Shown here piece by piece: positions 8,122-17,331 of a stretch of 64,000 bases of DNA. The stretch covers positions 2,294,001 through 2,358,000 of the forward strand of contig NZ_LGRV01000003.1 in assembly GCF_001278945.1 (NCBI RefSeq), written 5' to 3'. Position 1 is the first letter of the stretch; every line of letters begins with the position of its first letter. The stretch is from Lysinibacillus contaminans. Its GTDB lineage: Bacteria > Bacillota > Bacilli > Bacillales_A > Planococcaceae. The notes under the pieces were generated by a model that was not told the DNA's origin, ran no database searches, and saw nothing but the letters and a program-made list of their open reading frames with translations. The translations under genes were made by a program, and so were the position numbers.

Positions 8122-8997
8122 TTAATCACGTCCTTTCGAAAAAATACTTTTAAGTTTAGATAAGAATTTATTTGATGTCTGCTCATGTGCATGAACTTCT
8201 TCTACACGGTGCTCAATAAAACGAGCAACAATTAAATGGAGCGTCTTCGTTATTAATGCGTCTGGATAAGCGATTGAAAATGGTACTTGTTCACGCACAG
8301 CTTTTCGAACAACTGCGTCCTCTGGCAAAGAACCTAATACAATCACATCTTTACCTAGGAAACTTTTCATCGTTAGCTTCAAACGATTCAGTGTTTCAAG
8401 TCCTTCTTCTTTTGAAAAAGTACGATTACATAGAATATAGAATTGTTTATCTGAATCCCTTAGATGAATATATTTCATCATTGAATAGGCATCAGTAATA
8501 GACGTTGGTTCAGCTGTCGAAATGACAACAATTTCATCTACAGACGTTAGTAAATCCAACGACCAATTTGTTATACCAGCACCCATATCAAATAGAATAT
8601 AATCGAAGTTTTTTTGGAGCTCTTCAAATGCATGGATGAGGCGATTAAACATGTCCTCCGACCATTCCAATAAGCTCGACATACCCGAACCACCAGAAAT
8701 GTACTGTAAACCTGAAGGCCCTTCAAATATCACTTCATCCAATAACTTATCACCTTGTAAGTAATCTCTTAAACTATACGAAACACTTTTTCCGATTAAA
8801 ATATGAATATTCCCCATGCCGATATCCATATCAACAAGGACAACCTTCTTTCCTTTTTTTGCTAACGTCGTTGCAAAATTAGTAGAAAAATTACTTTTTC
8901 CGACACCACCTTTACCACTCACGACTGCAATTGATCTTCCTAAATCACCTTTGGTTTTCAGCATTTTCAAGCGCAATGATTCTGCTTGGTCTCTCAT
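8122..8997 (-). CDS. flhG: MinD-like ATPase FlhG (YlxH/FleN)
   Basis: A ParA/MinD-family ATPase with the deviant Walker A SGKGGVGKSNFS (about residues 27-38), switch VLVDMDIGMGNIH and Walker B-like ILFDMGAGI. FlhG controls flagellar number and pattern, activates the FlhF GTPase through its N-terminus (RDQAESLRLKM, matching the FlhF-activating DQAxxLR element), and helps load FliM/FliY into the C-ring. A Lys-rich C-terminus could form the membrane helix. ATGA overlap with flhF. Confidence 0.95.
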   Translation of the reverse strand: MRDQAESLRLKMLKTKGDLGRSIAVVSGKGGVGKSNFSTNFATTLAKKGKKVVLVDMDIGMGNIHILIGKSVSYSLRDYLQGDKLLDEVIFEGPSGLQYISGGSGMSSLLEWSEDMFNRLIHAFEELQKNFDYILFDMGAGITNWSLDLLTSVDEIVVISTAEPTSITDAYSMMKYIHLRDSDKQFYILCNRTFSKEEGLETLNRLKLTMKSFLGKDVIVLGSLPEDAVVRKAVREQVPFSIAYPDALITKTLHLIVARFIEHRVEEVHAHEQTSNKFLSKLKSIFSKGRD

Positions 8998-10184
8998 TTT
9001 TCTTCACCTTGGAAAAACATATTAAGTACTGCTTCTAAACCAGCTTCTTCAATATCTTCTGGTACTTCTTGACCATTTGTATAGTAAGCAAGTCCTTTAT
9101 TATATTTAATCATTAAATTAATCATTGCGCCAATAGAATTTGTTTCATCTATTTTAGTGAAAATGAACTTCTCAATTGGTAATTGATGAAATTGATCGAT
9201 AATTGTTACCATATCTTTCTCTTTGGCTGTCATGGAAAGTACTAAAAAGGATTCTGCATCTTCATCAAACTTGATGAGACGTTGCAAATCATCTACATAT
9301 TTTACTTCTTTATAGTTTCGACCCGCAGTATCTATAAAAACTAAATCTAAATGTGAGAGTTTTTGAATAGCTCTTTCATAGTCTGTTGCGTTATAGGCGA
9401 TTTCAACAGGCGCTTGCAGTAGCCCCGCATAAGTTTTTAATTGTTCAATAGCAGCAATACGATACGTATCTGTGGTAATAAAGCCCACTTTTTTCTTTTT
9501 TTCTAATACGGCTCTAGCAGCCATTTTTGCAATCGTTGTTGTTTTTCCAACTCCAGTAGGTCCTAACACATTAATGTATTTACGTTCATACGATAACCCA
9601 CTAAATACCAATAATTCAAGTTTTTTGCGTAATATTTTTTTTGTAATGAGTTTGCATTGTGAGAAATTTATATCAGATGCTTCTTTAAAATGCGTAAAAA
9701 GCTCATCACCAATCGTTGTGATGAGCTCCTCACTTAGCTCTTGTTGCCTTAAATATTCAATGAAAGGTAAGAGTTCATCTGGGTATTGAGCTTGTGTAGT
9801 CTTTTTATGCATCGATTGCATTAAAGACTTTAAATCCGCAATTTCTTTTTTCAATTCTTTAGGAATCCCTGTGTCATCTAGAGTTACTGTCTTATGCTCC
9901 ACATGATTTTGCTGAATTTGAGCTTGCATCGCATTGGTGATTTCTTGTAACTTCGTATTTTCCTTCATTTTAAATGTAGGTTGGGCTGTGGCAGGAGCCG
10001 AAAAACTCGGCTCTATGCGATCAATACCTGCTAGTACTTCAAAACTTTTCTTTTTAATAAGTCCGAAAAATTTCTTCGTTACAACTACTTTGGAATTTAG
10101 AATGACAGCGTCCTCTCCTAAATCAGCACGTACGAGCTTCATTGCTTCAGGTATGGAAGATGCATTATACTTTTTCATTTTCAA
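8994..10184 (-). CDS. flhF: SRP-type GTPase FlhF
   Basis: Third member of the SRP GTPase family with Ffh and FtsY, which also lie in this window. The N-terminal region (MKMKKYNASSIPEAMKLVRADLG) is followed by a variable linker, an N domain (about 130-190) and the G domain with P-loop [17 protein letters not shown] (about 208-224), IDTAGR and TKIDET. FlhF positions nascent flagella. The longest frame starts with TTG overlapping the flhA stop, with GGTGGTG upstream; an alternative is the ATG two codons later. Confidence 0.95.
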   Translation of the reverse strand: MKMKKYNASSIPEAMKLVRADLGEDAVILNSKVVVTKKFFGLIKKKSFEVLAGIDRIEPSFSAPATAQPTFKMKENTKLQEITNAMQAQIQQNHVEHKTVTLDDTGIPKELKKEIADLKSLMQSMHKKTTQAQYPDELLPFIEYLRQQELSEELITTIGDELFTHFKEASDINFSQCKLITKKILRKKLELLVFSGLSYERKYINVLGPTGVGKTTTIAKMAARAVLEKKKKVGFITTDTYRIAAIEQLKTYAGLLQAPVEIAYNATDYERAIQKLSHLDLVFIDTAGRNYKEVKYVDDLQRLIKFDEDAESFLVLSMTAKEKDMVTIIDQFHQLPIEKFIFTKIDETNSIGAMINLMIKYNKGLAYYTNGQEVPEDIEEAGLEAVLNMFFQGEEK

Positions 10185-12214
10185 TCAACATTCACCACCC
10201 CAACACTTTGAATTTCAATAGCAGCATCTAACTCATTATAAGATAAAACTGGTATTTGAGGGAAATAACGTTCTATCAACTGGCGTAAGTACATACGTAC
10301 AGCTGGAGAACATAATACGATAGCTGATTGCTCCATGAACGACACTCGCTCTACTTCAGCCGCAATCGACTCTAAAATCATTTGTGATTCTTGCGGATCC
10401 ATCGCTAAATAATTTCCATGATCTGTTTGTTGAATACTATCAGCAATGGTTTTCTCGACTTTACCTGAAACAGTGATTACTTTCAACGACGATCCGTCTC
10501 CGTTATATTGTGCTGTAATTTGACGAGCCAACGCTTGACGTACATACTCAGTTAATATATCGGTATCACTCGTTAATTTTGCATAGTCTGCTAATGTTTC
10601 AAAAATAATCGGTAAGTTACGTACTGACACACTTTCACGTAGTAATTTTGCTAATACTTTTTGAATCTCACCCGTTGATAATGGAGCTGGTGTTAACTCT
10701 TCTACTAAGATTGGATGTGTTTCTCGTAAGTGATCGATTAATTGTTTTGTTTCTTGACGACCTAATAATTCGTATGCATTTGCGCGAATCATTTCGGTTA
10801 AGTGTGTTGAAACAACACTTGGCGGATCTACTACAGTATAACCAAGCATTTCAGCGTCCTCTTTTACTTGGTCTGTAATCCATTTTGCCGGTAAACCAAA
10901 CGACGGTTCAACCGTTTCAATTCCATCAATGGAATCATCGTCTCCTGGACTCATCGCTAAATAGTGATCTAGTAAAAGTTCACCTTTTGCTAATTCATTC
11001 CCTTTAATTTTTATGCGATATTCATTTGGTTGAAGCTGAATGTTATCACGAATACGGACAACTGGGATGACAATTCCTAGCTCTAGCGCTAGCTGACGAC
11101 GAATCATGACTACGCGGTCAAGTAAATCCCCGCCTTGTGCAGCATCGACTAAAGGAATTAAACCATAACCAAATTCAAATTCAATTGGATCAACATTCAA
11201 TAAATTCACAACATTTTCAGGACTCTTCATGCCGTCAGTTGCCACTTCTTCCTCAATTTCAAGTAATTCTTCTTCATCTTCTGGTTTTTTATGTTCCATT
11301 CTGTACGCACCTAAAATAAGAGTTAAGCCAATCGGTAGCGTAATCCAATTTGGTATTGGTGTAAATAAACCAAGTAAAATAATGGTACCACCTGCAACAT
11401 ACAGCAACTTTGCTTGCGCAAAAAGTTGTCCCATAATATCTTCACCAAGGCTACCTTTAGAAGATGCACGTGTAACAACAATTCCTGTTGCGGTTGAAAT
11501 TAGAAGCGCTGGTATTTGTGATACGATTCCATCTCCAACAGTTAATTTTGAGAAATGTGTTGCCGCTTCTGCAAACGGTAAGCCCATTTGGACAACCCCA
11601 ATAATAATCCCAAATAATAAGTTGATAATAACCATGACCATTGAGGCGATGGCGTCCCCTTTTACAAACTTGGTCGCACCATCCATCGCACCATAAAAAT
11701 CCGCTTCCCCGGACACTTTATCACGACGCTCACGCGCATCACGTTCTGAAATGACCCCTGCATTTAAATCCGCATCGATACTCATTTGTTTACCTGGCAT
11801 CGCATCGAGTGTGAAACGTGCTGCTACCTCTGCGACACGTTCCGCCCCTTTTGTAATAACGATAAACTGAATTAATACAAGAATTAAGAATACAACGAGA
11901 CCAACAAGTATGTTCCCTCCTACTACGAAATCACCAAAGGTTTCGACAACCGAACCTGCATCACCTTTTGCTAAAATGGCACGAGTTGTCGAAACACTTA
12001 GTCCGAGTCGGAACAGTGTTAACAGCAAAATTACTGATGGGAAAATAGAAAAATCTAATGCTTCCTTCATACTCATTGCTGTTAACAATACAAGTAATGC
12101 TAATGTAATATTGATAACAATGAGGAAACTTAACATCCACGGAGGAAGAGGAATGATGAGCATCGCTACGATTAAAATAACCGCACCTAAAACCCCTATA
12201 TCGCGAACTTTCAT
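10181..12214 (-). CDS. flhA: Flagellar type III export gate protein FlhA
   Basis: The 677-residue protein has about eight N-terminal membrane helices (residues 1-310) with the conserved FHIPEP-type region (GKQMSIDADLNAGVISERDARERR, about 145-168), then the cytoplasmic export domain that docks chaperone-substrate complexes. FlhA forms the nonameric ring of the export gate and couples export to the proton motive force. It lies between flhB and flhF in the canonical order. AGGAGGG precedes the ATG. Confidence 0.97.
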   Translation of the reverse strand: MKVRDIGVLGAVILIVAMLIIPLPPWMLSFLIVINITLALLVLLTAMSMKEALDFSIFPSVILLLTLFRLGLSVSTTRAILAKGDAGSVVETFGDFVVGGNILVGLVVFLILVLIQFIVITKGAERVAEVAARFTLDAMPGKQMSIDADLNAGVISERDARERRDKVSGEADFYGAMDGATKFVKGDAIASMVMVIINLLFGIIIGVVQMGLPFAEAATHFSKLTVGDGIVSQIPALLISTATGIVVTRASSKGSLGEDIMGQLFAQAKLLYVAGGTIILLGLFTPIPNWITLPIGLTLILGAYRMEHKKPEDEEELLEIEEEVATDGMKSPENVVNLLNVDPIEFEFGYGLIPLVDAAQGGDLLDRVVMIRRQLALELGIVIPVVRIRDNIQLQPNEYRIKIKGNELAKGELLLDHYLAMSPGDDDSIDGIETVEPSFGLPAKWITDQVKEDAEMLGYTVVDPPSVVSTHLTEMIRANAYELLGRQETKQLIDHLRETHPILVEELTPAPLSTGEIQKVLAKLLRESVSVRNLPIIFETLADYAKLTSDTDILTEYVRQALARQITAQYNGDGSSLKVITVSGKVEKTIADSIQQTDHGNYLAMDPQESQMILESIAAEVERVSFMEQSAIVLCSPAVRMYLRQLIERYFPQIPVLSYNELDAAIEIQSVGVVNVD

Positions 12215-12237
12215 TTATGTCCCTCCTACTAAAGGTT

Positions 12238-13326
12238 TTAAATTTTTCGCTTAATACGATACACATAAGCGAGTATTTCGGCTACTGCTTTAAAAAATTC
12301 ATCTGGTACTTGATCACCAATATCCACTTGGTCATACATCGCACGTGCTAATGGCCTATTTTCGACCATAATGATATCATGCTCTTTTGCAATCAACTTA
12401 ATTTTTTGTGCAACAAAGTCTGTACCTTTTGCGACAATACGTGGTGCTTCCATACTATCTTCGTCATATTTAAGTGCAATTGCATAGTGAGTCGGGTTCG
12501 TAATGACAACATCTGCATTTGGAATCTCTGACATCATACGGCGCATCGCCATTTCACGCTGACGCTGTTTGATCTTGGATTTAATGAGCGGGTCACCTTC
12601 ACTATTTTTATATTCATCTTTAATGTCTTGCTTGGACATTTTAAGATTTTTTTCATAATCATGTTTTTGATATAGCCAGTCTAATAGTGATACACAAAGC
12701 AGTACTAAAGAAGCTGCAATGCCCATAATAGCCACTAATTTCCCTACAGTTGTAAGTGTAACCATTGGACTTTTAAAGGATAAAGCTAATACTTCATGAA
12801 GGTTTGTCCATATAATGATGGTCGTTATGCCACCTATAAAGGTGATTTTTAGCGTAGATTTTAAAAGCTCCACGATGGCTTTCACAGAAAATATTTTTTT
12901 TAATCCTTTAATCGGATCCATTTTTTTTAAATCAAATTTCATCGGTTCCATCGTGAAGAGAAAGCCGAATTGAAAAAAGTTAGCGGCTAGAGCACCGACA
13001 AAGGCAATGGCCATAATCGGTACGATAATATAAGCCATCTCTACAAGCATTTCTGTAAATAATTGCATCACACTATCTATTGTGATTGTTTCAACATGCA
13101 TATTATGAATAAACGTTTGTTTAAAGAAGGCCAATAAATTGTCGCCTAATGAGCCTGCAAAGAATAATAAAAAGATAAATACCATGAGCATGACGATCGC
13201 ACTTGAAATGTCCTGACTCTTAACGACTTGTCCTTTTTTACGCGCATCTTGGCGTTTTTTAGGCGTCGCTTTTTCCGTTTTTTCACCCGCGAAAAATTGT
13301 AAATCTAAATCTAGTAGTAGCAACAT
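12238..13326 (-). CDS. flhB: Flagellar export specificity-switch protein FlhB
   Basis: Four membrane helices in the first 215 residues are followed by the cytoplasmic domain with the autocleavage motif NPTH (DVVITNPTHYAIAL), where self-cleavage between Asn and Pro switches export from rod/hook to filament substrates. The N-terminal LDLQFFAGEKTEKATPKKR signature is intact. The longest frame starts at a GTG; the ATG at 13326, one base after the fliR stop and preceded by GGTGGTGG, fits the family start better. A second, truncated FlhB-like gene lies at 45597-45881. Confidence 0.96.
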   Translation of the reverse strand: MLLLLDLDLQFFAGEKTEKATPKKRQDARKKGQVVKSQDISSAIVMLMVFIFLLFFAGSLGDNLLAFFKQTFIHNMHVETITIDSVMQLFTEMLVEMAYIIVPIMAIAFVGALAANFFQFGFLFTMEPMKFDLKKMDPIKGLKKIFSVKAIVELLKSTLKITFIGGITTIIIWTNLHEVLALSFKSPMVTLTTVGKLVAIMGIAASLVLLCVSLLDWLYQKHDYEKNLKMSKQDIKDEYKNSEGDPLIKSKIKQRQREMAMRRMMSEIPNADVVITNPTHYAIALKYDEDSMEAPRIVAKGTDFVAQKIKLIAKEHDIIMVENRPLARAMYDQVDIGDQVPDEFFKAVAEILAYVYRIKRKI

Positions 13327-13327
13327 A

Positions 13328-14104
13328 TTATCCACCACCTAAAATTGCCATTAAATCGCGCATACCATAAATCATAATGGTAATAAGTTTTTGTATTACT
13401 TGTATCATGACAGCCATCATCGTAAATAGAATTAAAAAACTAACACCTATTTTAATAGGAAAACCGACCACGAAAATGTTTAATTGTGGTACCGTCTTTG
13501 CGGTAATTCCCAAAGCTAGATCCACTAAAAATAAAGTAGCTATAACAGGTGCCGCCATTTGGAATGCAATGGCAAAGACAGCCGTGAAAGTGGTCATAAT
13601 AAATTCAATATAATCTTCATTTACAAAATTAGGAAACCCTTGATCGATTGGTAAAAACTGATAGCTATAATAAATACCGTCTAAAATCATATGATGGCCA
13701 TCAATTGCTAGTAAAAACAATAGAGATAACATGTTAAAGAACTGACCAATTAATGGACTTTGAGCCCCCGTTTGAGGGTCAATAATGTTGGCAATTGCAA
13801 AGCCCATTTGGAAATCGATAAAACTACCAGCAATTTGTATTGCCGACATAATAATATAGCCAAGTAGTCCAAGTAAAAGCCCAATAAGCGCTTCTTTTAT
13901 TATTAAAAGTATGTAATCTCCATTTAAAATAAATGGTTCAATATCAATCGTGTAATACATCATCCAAGCTAAAACGAATGCGAGAGTTATTCGTACTTGC
14001 TGTGGAATTGTTCTGTACGAGAAAAATGGTACAGTTACAAAAAAAGCAGTTACACGCACAAGTACTAATAAGAAAACCGTAATTTGTGGAATTAATTCAT
14101 TCAT
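13328..14104 (-). CDS. fliR: Flagellar export protein FliR
   Basis: A 258-residue polytopic membrane protein (six or more helices) with the FliR motifs FFVTVPFFSYRTIPQQVRI near the N-terminus and ADLALGI-like VDLALGITAKTVPQLNIFVVGFPIKI in the second half. FliP, FliQ and FliR build the export-gate helical assembly, and FlhB wraps around it. The gene is flush between fliQ and flhB. Confidence 0.96.
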   Translation of the reverse strand: MNELIPQITVFLLVLVRVTAFFVTVPFFSYRTIPQQVRITLAFVLAWMMYYTIDIEPFILNGDYILLIIKEALIGLLLGLLGYIIMSAIQIAGSFIDFQMGFAIANIIDPQTGAQSPLIGQFFNMLSLLFLLAIDGHHMILDGIYYSYQFLPIDQGFPNFVNEDYIEFIMTTFTAVFAIAFQMAAPVIATLFLVDLALGITAKTVPQLNIFVVGFPIKIGVSFLILFTMMAVMIQVIQKLITIMIYGMRDLMAILGGG

Positions 14105-14108
14105 GTAC

Positions 14109-14378
14109 TCACCCTATATAACGCGTTAAATTCTCAAAAATATCTCTCGCATAGCTCGTTACTTGTGATAACATCCAAGGTCCAAAAAATACAATAGCCA
14201 CTAAAACAGCGACTATTTTTGGTACGAACGCTAATGTTTGCTCTTGTATTGAGGTCGTCGCTTGGAAAATACTAACCGCTAAACCTGAAATCAAAGCCAC
14301 TAATAATAGCGGTCCGCTCGTTAGAAGGATAATCATTATGGCACGCTCTGCTATTGAAATAACCATTTCACCTGTCAT
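14109..14378 (-). CDS. fliQ: Flagellar export protein FliQ
   Basis: An 89-residue protein with two membrane helices separated by the conserved QATTSIQEQTLAFVPKI segment (about residues 39-55), characteristic of FliQ. Four copies per export gate are expected from known structures. It lies between fliP and fliR. Confidence 0.96.
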   Translation of the reverse strand: MTGEMVISIAERAIMIILLTSGPLLLVALISGLAVSIFQATTSIQEQTLAFVPKIVAVLVAIVFFGPWMLSQVTSYARDIFENLTRYIG

Positions 14379-14391
14379 ATTGTCTCATCCC

Positions 14392-15057
14392 CTAAAAACT
14401 TTGTAGTAATGATTTCATCACGAGATACCAACCATCTACAAGTACAAATAGTAAAATTTTAAACGGTAATGAAATCATAACTGGCGGTAACATCATCATC
14501 CCCATCGACATCAATGTACTTGCAACAATCATATCGATCACTAGAAACGGAATGAAAATCATAAAACCGATTTGGAACGCTGTCTTAATTTCACTTAACG
14601 CAAAAGCAGGTACGAGCATTGTAAGTGGGATTTCTTCCACAGATGCAGGCTTTTCTGCTTGGTTATACTTTAAAAATAAATCTAAATCCTTTTGTCGCGT
14701 GTGCTTACTCATAAATTCTTTAAACGGCTCACTAGCACGGTCATAGGCTTCCTCAAGACCGATTTCTTCAGCGAATAGTGGCTGCAATGCTTCTTTATTC
14801 ACCTCTTGGAAAGTAGGCGCCATAATAAAGAATGTTAAAAATAATGCAAGCCCGACAATGACCTGGTTTGGCGGCATTTGCTGTGTCGCAAGTGCTGTTC
14901 GCACAAATGACAACACGATGACAATACGCGCAAACGATGTCATTAAAATTAATATACTTGGTGCTAAAGACAAAACCGTTAATAATAGCATGAGCTTAAC
15001 GGAAGTAGAGACATTGGTCGGATCACTACCCGAAAAAGAGTTGAGGATATCCTGCAT
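14392..15057 (-). CDS. fliP: Flagellar export protein FliP
   Basis: The 221-residue protein has four membrane helices and the FliP signatures SFARIVIVLSFVRTALATQQMPPNQV (about 41-66) and PFLVIDMIVASTLMSMGMMMLPP. The short N-terminus (MQDILNSFSG) lacks the long cleaved signal peptide of the E. coli protein. FliP forms the core of the export gate. The start overlaps the fliO stop (TAATG). Confidence 0.96.
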   Translation of the reverse strand: MQDILNSFSGSDPTNVSTSVKLMLLLTVLSLAPSILILMTSFARIVIVLSFVRTALATQQMPPNQVIVGLALFLTFFIMAPTFQEVNKEALQPLFAEEIGLEEAYDRASEPFKEFMSKHTRQKDLDLFLKYNQAEKPASVEEIPLTMLVPAFALSEIKTAFQIGFMIFIPFLVIDMIVASTLMSMGMMMLPPVMISLPFKILLFVLVDGWYLVMKSLLQSF

Positions 15058-15734
15058 TAATCATCATTCTCCTTTTTCTTCCATTTCTCTAATTCATCAC
15101 TACGCTCTTGTTTAATTTCAGTAATTCTTTTCTCGAATAGTTCGCCAAATGTATCTTGATGATTGTCAACATTCGATGAATCATTTTGAGGGTTTTTTTT
15201 GAATTTGGACAGTAATTCGGCAATATATGGTGATGATGATGCATATTCTTGTCGTTCATTGTAAAGCGCTAATAGCTGTTCGACTTCTTGCGGGTCAGTA
15301 ATTTCACGTAATAGCTGTACATCTTCACCGACACCAACTAAATATAGCGATTTACCTACTTGCAGAAGTTGTACTGATTTTTGTGCCCCCAATGATATGC
15401 CACCTAAGTTTTGTACCATTTGATTATGCTGGTATTTTAAATTTTTCTTATTTAAAAATTTCATCAATGCATAAAATAACACCACAACAAAAATAAGCGC
15501 CAAAATCATTTTTATGTACTCCCAAGCAGACACGTCTCCAGCTGCTGAGACGACTGTATCTTTCTCAGCAGCTGGTTCGGTGTCATCATTACACGCTTCT
15601 GGGTTTTTCATGCAATACTCGATACTATTCGTATCAGAATTTGCATAAACAGAAGTCGGCATTGGGTATAAAAACAAAAATGTTACAAGAAATGCAAAAA
15701 TCATCGAGAATTGAAATGATTTATACACTTGCAT
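15057..15734 (-). CDS. fliO: Flagellar biosynthesis protein FliO (FliZ-type)
   Basis: A 225-residue protein with a signal-like N-terminal hydrophobic segment (about 10-31, ending at a possible SVYA-N cleavage site), a short extracytoplasmic region with two Cys residues, a membrane helix (about 72-95), and a cytoplasmic FliO domain (VQLLQVGKSLYLVGVGEDVQLL). FliO assists FliP oligomerisation. B. subtilis calls this gene fliZ or fliO. It lies between cheY and fliP. Confidence 0.92.
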   Translation of the reverse strand: MQVYKSFQFSMIFAFLVTFLFLYPMPTSVYANSDTNSIEYCMKNPEACNDDTEPAAEKDTVVSAAGDVSAWEYIKMILALIFVVVLFYALMKFLNKKNLKYQHNQMVQNLGGISLGAQKSVQLLQVGKSLYLVGVGEDVQLLREITDPQEVEQLLALYNERQEYASSSPYIAELLSKFKKNPQNDSSNVDNHQDTFGELFEKRITEIKQERSDELEKWKKKENDD

Positions 15735-15738
15735 TCTA

Positions 15739-16101
15739 TCAACCTAGCGCTTTTTGAATTGCTTCAATTACGCGGTCTGCTTGGAATGGTTTCACAATAA
15801 AATCTTTCGCTCCAGCTTGAATTGCATCGATTACCATAGCTTGTTGTCCCATAGCTGAACACATGATAACAGTAGCATTTGGATGAGTGCCTTTGATTGC
15901 TTTTAATGCAGCAATACCATCCATTTCAGGCATTGTAATATCCATTGTTACTAAGTCTGGCTTTAACTCGTTGTACTTTTCAACTGCTTGTAACCCATCT
16001 GCAGCCTCTCCTACGACTTCAAATCCATTCTTTGATAAAATATCCTTAATCATCATGCGCATAAAAGCTGCATCGTCTACAATCAAAATTCTTTTAGACA
16101 T
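15739..16101 (-). CDS. cheY: Chemotaxis response regulator CheY
   Basis: A single receiver domain with the acidic pair in ILIVDDAAFMR, phospho-acceptor Asp54 (LVTMDITMPEMDG), conserved Ser/Thr in MCSAMGQ and Lys in FIVKPF. CheY-P binds FliM and FliY at the switch; in Bacillus it promotes counterclockwise rotation. The longest frame begins five codons upstream at TTG, but GGAGGAG six bases before the ATG at 16101 (MSKRILIV) decides the start. Confidence 0.97.
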   Translation of the reverse strand: MSKRILIVDDAAFMRMMIKDILSKNGFEVVGEAADGLQAVEKYNELKPDLVTMDITMPEMDGIAALKAIKGTHPNATVIMCSAMGQQAMVIDAIQAGAKDFIVKPFQADRVIEAIQKALG

Positions 16102-16122
16102 GGTTAACTCCTCCAATTGAAA

Positions 16123-17331
16123 CTATCTTAAATTATTTAAACGCTCTGCTTGACTTAAAACATCTGTAATTCGTACACCAAAGTTTTCATCAATAACAAC
16201 AACTTCACCCTTAGCAATTAAGCGACTATTGACTAAAATATCAACAGGTTCACCTGCCAATTTATCTAATTCAATAATCGAGCCACTTGAAAGGTCTAAA
16301 ATTTCTTTTACAGAACGTTTCGTACGTCCTAACTCTACCGTAACCTGTAATGGAATATCAAGTAGCATATTCAAATTTCTGGCTTCAGATTCTGTAATAA
16401 CATTTGTATCAAAGCTAGCAAATTGTGCTTGTTGAACATTTACGGGTTGCGCCGCTCTAGCAGACGTTTGGATTGTTTGTTGCTCTTGATATACTGGCTG
16501 TTGCATTGGTGGTGCCGGTTGCTGATAAGCAGGTTGTACCGGTGCTGCTGGCTGAGCAACCGGTGGCGGTGGCGCCACAGGTGGAGCTTGCATAGTTGCC
16601 GCGACAGGTTCTTCAATAGCTTCCAGTTCACCCAAAAGCGATTTTACAATGTTTTGACTAAATTTAAGCGGTAATAACTGCATTAAATTAGAATCAATTA
16701 AACTACCAATTCTTAAGCGGAAAGATACTTTTACAAGTAAATCATCTTCCGGAATATTATCTCGACCTTCGTCGCGGGAGATGTTCATTAGATCAATAGA
16801 AGGAGGAGAAATATCCACCTTTTTATTAAATACCGTTGACATTGATGTTGCAGCTGAACCCATCATTTGGTTCATTGCTTCTTGCACAGCACTTAACTGA
16901 ATTTCTCCTAGATCTGGTTTAGGATTTAATCCATCCCCACCTAACATTAAATCAGCAATAATTGCAGCATCGGATTGTTTGATAACTAGTAAATTCATAC
17001 CAATTAATCCAACTGTATATTCAACTTGTACAGCTACATATGGATGAGGGAATTCCTCCTCTAATTTGTTACGGTTAATCATCGAAATACTAGGTGTTGT
17101 AATATCAACTTTCTGACCTAAGAGCGCCGAAAGTGCAGTAGCTGAGCTACCGAAAGAGATATTCCCTACCTCTCCTAGCGCATCTTGCGCAAATAGATCA
17201 AGGTAATCTTCAACTCGTATTTCATCGTTTTCATCATTTGCAGAAGCTTCATTGGTGTCATTTCTATCTTCCAACGTCTCGCCCCTTAATAAAGCCTCAA
17301 TTTCTTCTTGGGAGAGCATTTCATCACTCAT
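16123..17331 (-). CDS. fliY: Flagellar motor switch phosphatase FliY
   Basis: The 402-residue protein combines an N-terminal CheY-P docking motif (LSQEEIEALLRGE), a CheC-like phosphatase core with two active-site motifs (LGEVGNISFGSSATAL and VQEAMNQMMGSAATSM), a long Pro/Gln/Ala-rich linker (about 245-300) and a C-terminal FliN/SpoA domain (LDIPLQVTVELGRTKRSVKEIL). FliY is the main CheY-P phosphatase and a C-ring component in Bacillus. It overlaps fliM by 8 bp. Confidence 0.96.
   Translation of the reverse strand: MSDEMLSQEEIEALLRGETLEDRNDTNEASANDENDEIRVEDYLDLFAQDALGEVGNISFGSSATALSALLGQKVDITTPSISMINRNKLEEEFPHPYVAVQVEYTVGLIGMNLLVIKQSDAAIIADLMLGGDGLNPKPDLGEIQLSAVQEAMNQMMGSAATSMSTVFNKKVDISPPSIDLMNISRDEGRDNIPEDDLLVKVSFRLRIGSLIDSNLMQLLPLKFSQNIVKSLLGELEAIEEPVAATMQAPPVAPPPPVAQPAAPVQPAYQQPAPPMQQPVYQEQQTIQTSARAAQPVNVQQAQFASFDTNVITESEARNLNMLLDIPLQVTVELGRTKRSVKEILDLSSGSIIELDKLAGEPVDILVNSRLIAKGEVVVIDENFGVRITDVLSQAERLNNLR

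Noticed and set aside
7583..8125. Long plus-strand ORFs opposite che/fla, topA, smc and plsX genes (for example this one)
   Set aside because: They are antisense frames of strongly conserved minus-strand genes, with Ser/Thr-rich composition typical of shadows and no ribosome-binding sites.
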